NCBI GenBank assembly: GCA_945919165.1
Contig: CAMEIZ010000087.1
Coordinates: 1 to 7,770, forward strand
From: an uncultured Traorella sp.
GTDB taxonomy: Bacteria > Bacillota_I > Bacilli_A > Erysipelotrichales > Erysipelotrichaceae
Reading direction: 5' to 3'
DNA length: 7,770 bases
Shown here: positions 1 through 5,349 of the stretch, piece by piece
Layout: every line of letters starts with the position of its first letter
How positions within the stretch are numbered: the first letter of the stretch is position 1
Position numbers and translations under genes: made by a program
Notes under the pieces: model-generated
The model's input: the letters and a program-made list of their open reading frames with translations, nothing else
Databases searched by the model: none
Told to the model about the DNA's origin: nothing

Positions 1-9
1 GAATACCAG

Positions 10-15
10 TATAAT
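10..15 (+). promoter_or_regulatory. Possible -10 box upstream of the ABC ATPase fragment
   Basis: A perfect TATAAT lies 34 bases before the ATG at position 50. Its -35 box would fall outside the window, so the promoter cannot be confirmed. Just downstream, 19-37 carries the short inverted repeat GTCAT...ATGAC, which sits where a repressor operator could be. In AT-rich DNA a lone TATAAT is weak evidence. Confidence 0.3.
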
Positions 16-49
16 AATGTCATAAATATTTAATGACTGGAGAGTAATT

Positions 50-121
50 ATGAGCGAAGAAGTAATGATTGACATTAAAAATTTAACAAAAAAGTTTGGC
101 AACAATACAATTTTTAACTGA
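50..121 (+). pseudogene. N-terminal remnant of an ABC transporter ATP-binding protein
   Basis: A GGAGAG ribosome binding site at 39-44 precedes an ATG at 50. The frame reads 23 residues, including the typical opening IDIKNLTKKFGNNTIF of an ABC ATPase (the first strand and the 'LTKKFG' A-loop region of amino-acid-uptake-type ATPases), then stops at TGA 119-121. The Walker A motif would have followed within about 20 residues and is missing. After about position 111-118 the sequence continues as a chromate transporter gene in another frame. The start and RBS look authentic, so this is the 5' end of a real gene cut by a deletion, a recombination event or an assembly join. It is not a functional ATPase. 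The fragment is unlike the start of the ABC ATPase at 6690, so it is not a copy of that gene. Confidence 0.7.
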
Positions 122-590
122 AATGGCAGAGAAATATGGATGGTTTACGATTGAATCCTTATCTACTATGATTGCCGTCTCAGAATCAACTCCAGGCCCA
201 ATAGGAATAAATATGGCAACCTATGTTGGTTTTACAGTACATGGAATTATTGGTTCACTTATTTCAACCTTATCACTTGTAGCCCCCAGCATTATCATAA
301 TTTGTATTATTGCGAATTATTTCGAAAAATTTAAAGATGCGAAAATCGTCAAAATGATTTTTGCCGGACTGAAACCGGCAGTTGTCGCTTTTATTGCTGC
401 TGCATGCTTGAGCTTGTTTGTATCAACACTATTGAATTTAGATACAGCAAAAAGTTTTCTTGAATATTTTGACTGGAAATGTATTGCTTTGCTAGTTGTT
501 TTATTAGGTGTTAATAAGAAATATCCGAAGCTGCATCCGATTGCTTTTATTGTAACTGCGGCTATAGTAGGAATTCTGTTTAAATTTTAA
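111..590 (+). pseudogene. Chromate transporter (ChrA family) lacking its N-terminus
   Basis: The frame from 111 reads FLTEMAEKYGWF and then the family hallmark SESTPGPIGINMATYVGF, followed by the GLKPAVVAFIAA segment. About four hydrophobic stretches follow, ending at IAFIVTAAIVGILFKF. These are characteristic of short-chain ChrA-type chromate/anion transporters, inner membrane proteins of roughly 180-190 residues that often act as pairs. Only about 160 residues are present. The usual first helix with its FGGG motif is missing and is replaced by ABC ATPase codons. No RBS precedes the first in-frame ATG at 123, but that ATG lies one base after the TGA (119-121) of the ABC fragment. A 155-residue product could therefore be made by stop-restart translation. 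It would lack the first conserved motif and is probably non-functional. Family assignment is confident; the pseudogene status depends on the join being real. Confidence 0.75.
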
Positions 591-612
591 ATGCCGGGGA
601 ACCGGCATTTTT
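589..612. terminator. Bidirectional rho-independent terminator between convergent genes
   Basis: AAATGCCGG (589-597) pairs perfectly with CCGGCATTT (602-610) around a GGAA loop. A short T-run follows on the plus strand, and A/T-rich sequence follows on the minus strand. It lies exactly between the stop of the chromate transporter remnant (590) and the stop of the convergent regulator (611), so it can serve both. Confidence 0.85.
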
Positions 613-1327
613 AGTTAAAAGATGAGAATGTATATTCATAAAGATCTGAACGATAGAAGGATGATGTATACTGAAGTGGCCGATTCATATCGATATAGCG
701 CACAGAGATACTGTTAAGAAGAGCTTTTGTAGGTGTTTCAAGTATTTTCCTTTGTTCTTCTGTTCCTTCAACGGCTCTAAGACGGGTAATAAATCCGGAT
801 ATTTCATAACCGATTTGCTGGATATATACATCCAGGGATTTATCTAAAGCGCTTAAATCAAAATGTTCAATAAATTTCACGGGAATATAAGTGTATTGAA
901 GTGCAATCGGTGTATTATTTCCGGTTCTCAAACGCACTACCAGATAAATAGATTCATTGTGTTCTACCTGCAATTCTCTGGCAACCTCAGGAACATCTTT
1001 ACCCAATACGATTTTATATTCCAAAAGCTTACTTCCAGCAACCATACCAATACTGTTCATGTCTTCAGTAAAGCTTTTCTTTTTTTGAATGTTTCGATTG
1101 ACAGGATGACTGGAAACAAAGGAACCTTTTCCTGGAGTTCGTTCAATAATTCCCATTAAGGCTAGATCAGCAAGAGCAGAGTGAATGGTTTGTCTGCCAA
1201 AATGAAATTTTTCAGTGAGTTCAAGTTCTGAAGGTATTTTGTCGCCAATTTTAAAAGTTCCTTTGCCAATTTCTGAAAGAAGATAATTTTCGATGATCTG
1301 TTTTTTTGAAGATTTTTTATTTTGCAT
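611..1327 (-). CDS. GntR-family transcriptional regulator, HutC subfamily (UTRA domain)
   Basis: This 238-residue protein is full length for the subfamily. Residues about 8-72 form a winged helix-turn-helix: GDKIPSELELTEKFHFGRQTIHSAL carries the recognition helix, and PGKGSFV at 65-71 is the wing. Residues about 84-235 form a UTRA effector domain with VVRLR at 130-134, and the closing segment P...TSSFYRSDLYEYTF is typical of the fold. In HutC-type regulators (NagR, DasR, GamR, TreR) this domain binds phosphorylated sugars or other metabolites and releases DNA. The start is fixed by an AGGAGGA Shine-Dalgarno (1331-1337 on the complement). The gene is divergent from the PTS operon, whose promoter carries a HutC-like half-site pair, so it is most likely the local repressor. 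The likely inducer is the phosphorylated PTS substrate or the product of the NagA-like enzyme; this is inference. Confidence 0.9.
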   Translation of the reverse strand: MQNKKSSKKQIIENYLLSEIGKGTFKIGDKIPSELELTEKFHFGRQTIHSALADLALMGIIERTPGKGSFVSSHPVNRNIQKKKSFTEDMNSIGMVAGSKLLEYKIVLGKDVPEVARELQVEHNESIYLVVRLRTGNNTPIALQYTYIPVKFIEHFDLSALDKSLDVYIQQIGYEISGFITRLRAVEGTEEQRKILETPTKALLNSISVRYIDMNRPLQYTSSFYRSDLYEYTFSSFN

Positions 1328-1389
1328 AAATCCTCCTTTCTTATATGTTTGTATCTTACTATCTATATTTTAACCTATTTTGGTAATTA

Positions 1390-1418
1390 TTAATATAAAT
1401 AATTTAAAAGATTTTCAA
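1390..1418 (-). promoter_or_regulatory. Candidate promoter of the gntR-type regulator gene
   Basis: On the complement, TTGAAA (1418 down to 1413) is followed after 17 bases by TATTAA (1395 down to 1390), which would start transcription some 55 bases upstream of the regulator's ATG. The -10 is only a partial match and the region is extremely AT-rich, so other placements are possible. An overlapping TATATT at 1397-1392 has a shorter spacer of 15. Confidence 0.3.
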
Positions 1419-1425
1419 TAAAACC

Positions 1426-1495
1426 AAATGTACGAATATTTTAATCAAATTTGTGAATAAATATACAAATATAGTTTTAAATGTATGGACAAATT
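1426..1495 (+). promoter_or_regulatory. Candidate operator region for the HutC-type regulator
   Basis: Three dyad-like elements lie in this stretch. AAATGTACGAA (1426-1436) recurs as AAATGTATGGA (1479-1489), 53 bp apart, about five helical turns. Between them ATTTGT (1449-1454) faces ACAAAT (1465-1470) as an inverted repeat. The downstream copy contains GTATGGAC (1483-1490), which matches the known HutC-type core GT-N-TA-N-AC at all but one position and overlaps the -35 box of the PTS promoter. Binding is inferred, not shown. Confidence 0.5.
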
Positions 1496-1514
1496 AAAAA
1501 AAGAAGAATATAAT
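1486..1514 (+). promoter_or_regulatory. Sigma-A promoter of the PTS operon
   Basis: TGGACA (1486-1491) and TATAAT (1509-1514) are separated by 17 bases. The -35 differs from TTGACA at one position and the -10 is perfect. Transcription would begin near 1521, giving a leader of about 80 bases before the EIIC start codon. The -35 box is covered by the candidate GntR operator, which fits repression by blocking polymerase. Confidence 0.8.
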
Positions 1515-1527
1515 GAAATTACAATGG

Positions 1528-1580
1528 ATCGGCAAATCATAAGAGAGGAGGATAGCGCATAATTTGCGATTCTTTGCGAT
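1528..1580 (+). promoter_or_regulatory. Leader with a possible switchable hairpin
   Basis: TTTGCGAT occurs twice (1563-1570 and 1573-1580). ATCGGCAAAT (1528-1537) can pair with ATTTGCGAT (1562-1570) with one bulged G, or in part with the second copy instead. The loop encloses a strong RBS-like GAGAGGAGG (1543-1551) that serves no long reading frame. The true EIIC ribosome binding site lies downstream and outside this structure. A regulatory role is speculative. Confidence 0.25.
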
Positions 1581-1601
1581 ATAAAAAAACAGGAGGTAAA
1601 T

Positions 1602-2351
1602 ATGAATATAACAACTGCTTTACTTATTAGTGTGATTACAGGGTTAGCTTATCTCCAGCGTCGTGCATTAGGTGATTGCCAGCTGGAAAGACCGTTAGTT
1701 CTGGGTCCAATCATTGGTTTATTATTAAATAACTTTAGTATGGGATTACAGGTTGGTGCTTCTTTAGAATTAGTATTTATGGGAGCTCAGGCTATCGGTG
1801 GTTCTGTACCTTCAAACGTTGCCATTGCAAGTGCATTGGGAACAACTGTAGCAATTACAAGCGGAACTGGCTTGGAAGGCGCCATGGTGGTTGCGTTACC
1901 AGTTGCTGTTGTTGCATCAACATTTGAAACATTCGCAAAAGCTGCTTGTGCATTCTTCGTTCATGCTGCTGACAATTATGCAGATAAAGGGGACTACAAA
2001 GGAATTTCTATGATGGTTCACTTAGGAAATGGTTTCCATTTCTTAGCTTATTTTGTACCAACATTCTTAGGATTATATTTTGGTGCTGATTTTGTCACTA
2101 ATTTGATGAATAATATACCTGCAAACATTATGTCTGGAATCAGCGCTGTTGGAGCACTTCTACCAGCTTTAGGTTTTGGATTACTGTTGAATAATTTGAG
2201 TACAAAAGATTTCATGGGTTACTTCTTTATCGGATTTGCTCTGGCTGCTTACATTCCATCATTTGGTGTTATGGGTATTGCCTTCTTAGATATTGCCTAT
2301 GTATGCGTTTATGCTTTCAATAAGATGAACAGAGCGGAAGGAGATGCTTAA
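1602..2351 (+). CDS. PTS system mannose/sorbose-family transporter subunit IIC
   Basis: This is the 249-residue membrane subunit of a mannose-family (SorA/ManY/AgaC-type) phosphotransferase permease, which with IID forms the sugar channel. It is rich in hydrophobic helices. Conserved IIC sequence includes ERPLVLGPIIGLLL at residues 29-42, GASLELVFMG at 52-61 and GSVPSNVAIASALGT at 67-81. Length is within the usual range of about 240-270. An AGGAGG site (1591-1596), five bases before the ATG, fixes the start. It is the first gene of a tight operon; its stop almost touches the IID start. The order IIC-IID-IIB differs from the more common IIB-IIC-IID arrangement. Sugar specificity cannot be read from the sequence. 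The downstream NagA-like gene and HutC-type regulator favour an amino sugar or a derivative. Confidence 0.93.
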   Translation: MNITTALLISVITGLAYLQRRALGDCQLERPLVLGPIIGLLLNNFSMGLQVGASLELVFMGAQAIGGSVPSNVAIASALGTTVAITSGTGLEGAMVVALPVAVVASTFETFAKAACAFFVHAADNYADKGDYKGISMMVHLGNGFHFLAYFVPTFLGLYFGADFVTNLMNNIPANIMSGISAVGALLPALGFGLLLNNLSTKDFMGYFFIGFALAAYIPSFGVMGIAFLDIAYVCVYAFNKMNRAEGDA

Positions 2352-2352
2352 T

Positions 2353-3159
2353 ATGACAGAAAGAAAAACATTAACTAAGAAAGATATCAATCAGCTTTTC
2401 CTGCGTTCTAACGCTGTTCAGTCAGCATTCAACTTTGAACGTATGCAAGCGATGGGCTTTGAATGGGCAATGATTCCTGTTATCAACAAATTATATGATA
2501 AAGAAGAAGATCGTATTGCCGGCTATAAGCGTCATCTTGGTTATTTCAACTCTCATCCATGGACAGCAGGACCAATTTTCGGTATTGTTGCATCAATGGA
2601 AGAAAAAATGGCCAATGGAGAAGAAATTTCAGAAGAAAACATTCAGGCTGTTAAAGGTGCTTTGATGGGACCATTAGCCGGAATTGGTGATTCCTTGCTT
2701 TGGGGTACGCTTCGTCCTATCGTTGCCGGTATCTGTGCATCACTTGCTTTAACTGGTAACGGAATTGCACCGCTGTTATTTGTTGTCATTTTGAATGTTA
2801 TTCACTTTGGTATGCAGTATTATGGTGTAAACTTCGGATATAATTTTGCTGACCAGTTTATGGATAAAATGGAAAGCCTGCAGATAAAAGTTTGGATGGA
2901 AGCTGCAACTATTTTAGGTTTATTGGTTGTTGGAGGTCTGTCAGCAACTTGGTTGAATGTTAAGACAAAACTGGTTTATACAGTTGGAGATGCAGCAATT
3001 GAGCTTCAGGCCACACTGGATAAGATTCTTCCAAAACTGCTTCCATTGGTATGTGTATTAGCAGTCTATGGATTATTAAGAAAAGGAAAGAGTACAACTT
3101 GGGTAATGGTGGCAATCATCGTTGTCGGATTTATCCTTGGATTCTTTGGAATTATGTAA
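2353..3159 (+). CDS. PTS system mannose-family transporter subunit IID
   Basis: This is a 268-residue subunit IID, which exists only in the mannose-family PTS and pairs with IIC in the membrane. Typical features are the opening LTKKDINQLFLRS, the segment YFNSHPWTAGPIFG and the family signature LMGPLAGIGDSLLWGTLRPI in the first half. Hydrophobic helices make up most of the second half, with a last helix at the C-terminus (WVMVAIIVVGFILGFFGIM). Two starts are possible. An ATG at 2344 would abut the GGAAGGAG site (2336-2343) with no spacer, whereas the ATG at 2353 has a nine-base spacer and gives the normal family N-terminus, so 2353 is chosen. It begins one base after the IIC stop, so translation is probably coupled. 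Confidence 0.93.
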   Translation: MTERKTLTKKDINQLFLRSNAVQSAFNFERMQAMGFEWAMIPVINKLYDKEEDRIAGYKRHLGYFNSHPWTAGPIFGIVASMEEKMANGEEISEENIQAVKGALMGPLAGIGDSLLWGTLRPIVAGICASLALTGNGIAPLLFVVILNVIHFGMQYYGVNFGYNFADQFMDKMESLQIKVWMEAATILGLLVVGGLSATWLNVKTKLVYTVGDAAIELQATLDKILPKLLPLVCVLAVYGLLRKGKSTTWVMVAIIVVGFILGFFGIM

Positions 3160-3186
3160 GAACGAGTGGTAACTTAGGAGGAAATT

Positions 3187-3669
3187 ATGGGTATCGAATT
3201 AATCAGAATTGATGATCGTTTGATTCATGGGCAAGTTGTTCTTGGATGGACAAGATCAAAAGGAATCAATACAGTTGTTGCTGTAGATGACGAAATATTG
3301 AAGAATAAAATGCAATGTCAGCTTATGAAAATGGCCACTCCTCCCGGAGTTACTCCTATTTTTCTAAGTGTTGAAGAAGCAGCAGCTAAACTGACTTCAG
3401 ATGCATATAAAAACAAAAAAGCAATGCTTTTAGTAAAAGGACCGAAAACACTTGTTGAACTAATGAACAAGGGTGTTGATATAAAGAATGTCAATGTTGG
3501 AAATGTACGTCCTAAAAATGCAACAGAGCAATTGTTTAATCATGTATTTTCGACTAAAGAAGATATAGCAATTTGGAAAGAGCTATGTGCAAAAGGGGTA
3601 AGCTTAACAGCACAGGCTCTTCCAGATGCAGCTACATGCAATCTAAATGATGTTTTAGCAAAATATTAG
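3187..3669 (+). CDS. PTS system mannose-family subunit IIB
   Basis: This is a 160-residue cytoplasmic phosphocarrier with the mannose-family IIB phosphorylation site IDDRLIHGQVVLGW. His14 is the predicted phospho-acceptor, taking phosphate from IIA and passing it to the sugar crossing IIC/IID. KMATPPGV and the GNVRPKN stretch are also typical of the family. The length is normal for a free-standing IIB domain. The start is set by AGGAGG at 3176-3181, five bases before the ATG. No IIA gene or IIA domain occurs in this window on either side, although IIA is required for phosphate transfer. It must be supplied from elsewhere, or a IIA of another mannose-type system is shared. Confidence 0.93.
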   Translation: MGIELIRIDDRLIHGQVVLGWTRSKGINTVVAVDDEILKNKMQCQLMKMATPPGVTPIFLSVEEAAAKLTSDAYKNKKAMLLVKGPKTLVELMNKGVDIKNVNVGNVRPKNATEQLFNHVFSTKEDIAIWKELCAKGVSLTAQALPDAATCNLNDVLAKY

Positions 3670-3691
3670 TTTTGAGAACAGGAGATGTAGT

Positions 3692-5302
3692 ATGAATTTT
3701 GATGCATTAAAACAACCTTATCAAAAAAGCCGTTATAGTGTTACGGCAACACATGGTATGGTATGCAGCAGCAGCGCATTAGCATCTTCTGCAGGATTAG
3801 AAATCTTAAAAAAAGGAGGGAACGCAGTAGATGCGGCTATCGCAACTGCTGCCGTTCTTTGCGTAGTTGAACCTGTCAGCAATGGCATAGGCGGAGATGC
3901 CTTTGCCATTGTATGGATGAAAGATAAACTATATGGTCTAAATGCTTCCGGATATTCTCCAAAAGGTATTTCAATCGAAAAACTAAAAGAACAGGGTTAT
4001 GAAAAAATACCAAAGCGTGGATGGATCCCTGTTACGGTACCTGGTCAGCCGAAAGCATGGGCAGAATTAAACAAAAGATTTGGAAAGCTAAGCCTGGAAG
4101 AAGTATTAAAACCAGCAATAACTTATGCAGAAGAAGGATTTCCAGTATCAGCACCTGTTTCTTTTTTGTGGAATAAGTATGTCAAAAAAGATCCGCTCGA
4201 TTTTGGAAATGATCATTGCTTTGATGAATGGTATCGTGTTTTCACAAAAAACGGTGAACCATATCAGTTCGGTGATATTGTTAAATTTAAAGATCATGCC
4301 AACACTCTGCGACTGATTGGAAAAACAAATGCTGATGCCTTTTATAAAGGTGAGTTAGCGGATAAAATAGATGCCCAGAGTAAACGTGATGGAGGCTTTA
4401 TCCGTAAGGAAGATTTGGAAGATTATGAAGTGGAATGGGTAGATCCGATCAGCGTAAATTATAAAGGTTATGATGTATGGGAAATACCTCCAAATGGACA
4501 GGGTATTGTAGCATTAATTGCTTTAAATATTTTAAAAAACTTTGATTTTAAAGAAAAAGATAATGTTGAAACCTATCATAAACAATTTGAAGCGATTAAA
4601 ATTGCTTTTGAAGATGCACTGGCAACTGTCAGTGATCCAAAAGAAATGAAAGTTGATTATCATTATTATTTAAGTGATGAATATGGTAAACAGCGTGCTG
4701 AAGAAATTAAAAACAATGCTCATCAGCCAAAACATGTAGAACCACCAAAAAGTGGAACGGTTTATTTATGTGCTGCTGATGATGAAGGAAATATGATTTC
4801 TTATATTCAAAGTAATTATATGGATTTCGGAAGTGGTATTGTTGTTGAAGGAACAGGTATTTCACTACAAAACCGCGGTTATGATTTTTCATTAGATGAG
4901 AATAGTATTAATGTGCTGAAACCTCATAAAAAGAGCTATCATACCATTATACCAGGCTTCCTTACAAAAGATCATCATGCTGTTGGCCCATTTGGTGTCA
5001 TGGGTGGATATATGCAGCCACAGGGTCATTTGCAGGTGATGATGAATCTGTTAGATTTCAATCTTAATCCACAGATGTGTCTGGATGCTTCTAGATGGCA
5101 ATGGAAGGAAGGTATGCATTTTGATGTTGAGCCTGAATTCCCGAAAGAAATCATTGAAAAGCTTAGAGCAAGAGGACATGAGATTACTGTTTCCGATAAT
5201 TGTTTCTCATTTGGAAGAGCAGAAATGATACTGCGCCTTGATAATGGCATCTATGTTGGAGCTTGCGAATCAAGAACAGATGGAAGCGTTGCGTGTTATT
5301 AA
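3692..5302 (+). CDS. Gamma-glutamyltransferase-family Ntn hydrolase, cytoplasmic, YwrD-like
   Basis: A 536-residue member of the gamma-glutamyltranspeptidase fold, which matures by self-cleavage before a Thr that then acts as nucleophile. The N-terminal half carries GGNAVDAAIATAA (42-54) and NGIGGDAFAIV (64-74). The predicted cleavage point is before Thr356 in KSGTVYLCAADDEGN, followed by DFGSGIVVEGTG (378-389) and GGYMQPQGHLQ (438-448). No signal peptide is seen, unlike classical secreted GGTs, so it probably acts in the cytosol. By hand alignment with E. coli GGT (numbering from memory), Arg114, Asn411, Gln430 and Ser462/463, which hold the gamma-glutamyl group, correspond to Ser86, Tyr376, Arg395 and Lys413/414, while the nucleophile and Asp398 remain. 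The true substrate may therefore not be glutathione-like. An AGGAG RBS (3680-3684) fixes the start, 22 bases after IIB. Co-transcription suggests it processes the imported PTS substrate. Confidence 0.85.
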   Translation: MNFDALKQPYQKSRYSVTATHGMVCSSSALASSAGLEILKKGGNAVDAAIATAAVLCVVEPVSNGIGGDAFAIVWMKDKLYGLNASGYSPKGISIEKLKEQGYEKIPKRGWIPVTVPGQPKAWAELNKRFGKLSLEEVLKPAITYAEEGFPVSAPVSFLWNKYVKKDPLDFGNDHCFDEWYRVFTKNGEPYQFGDIVKFKDHANTLRLIGKTNADAFYKGELADKIDAQSKRDGGFIRKEDLEDYEVEWVDPISVNYKGYDVWEIPPNGQGIVALIALNILKNFDFKEKDNVETYHKQFEAIKIAFEDALATVSDPKEMKVDYHYYLSDEYGKQRAEEIKNNAHQPKHVEPPKSGTVYLCAADDEGNMISYIQSNYMDFGSGIVVEGTGISLQNRGYDFSLDENSINVLKPHKKSYHTIIPGFLTKDHHAVGPFGVMGGYMQPQGHLQVMMNLLDFNLNPQMCLDASRWQWKEGMHFDVEPEFPKEIIEKLRARGHEITVSDNCFSFGRAEMILRLDNGIYVGACESRTDGSVACY

Positions 5303-5304
5303 TA

Positions 5305-5330
5305 AAAAGGCTGTTAGACAGCCTTTTCTT
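5305..5330 (+). terminator. Intra-operon terminator-like hairpin
   Basis: AAAAGGCTGT (5305-5314) pairs perfectly with ACAGCCTTTT (5318-5327) around a TAG loop, and T-rich CTT follows. It begins two bases after the hydrolase stop codon and ends 20 bases before the nagA-like start. No promoter is visible between them, so it is probably leaky and lowers nagA transcription, or shields the upstream mRNA from 3' exonucleases. Confidence 0.7.
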
Positions 5331-5349
5331 ATAAGAGAAAGTTGGTGAA

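Noticed and set aside
50..121. Idea that the ABC fragment is a duplicate of the ABC ATPase at 6690
   Set aside because: The N-terminal residues differ beyond general ABC-family similarity, and the surrounding DNA shows no repeat.
96..122. TTG start giving the chromate transporter five extra residues
   Set aside because: These codons are the ABC ATPase fragment read out of frame, there is no ribosome binding site, and the usual ChrA N-terminus is not encoded.
863..1159. Plus-strand frame of 98 codons inside the regulator gene
   Set aside because: It lies wholly within the GntR-type gene on the other strand, has no RBS and encodes no recognisable domain.
1524..1540. Possible catabolite repression (cre) site in the PTS leader
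   Set aside because: ATGGATCGGCAAATCAT resembles a cre only loosely; the central CG does not align with the flanking TG and CA at the required spacing.
2344..2352. Upstream ATG for subunit IID (three extra residues)
   Set aside because: The Shine-Dalgarno sequence directly abuts it with no spacer, whereas ATG 2353 has proper spacing and the usual family N-terminus.
4125..5250. Short frames on both strands within the GGT-fold gene
   Set aside because: They are shadows of a well-supported 536-residue coding sequence and have no RBS of their own.
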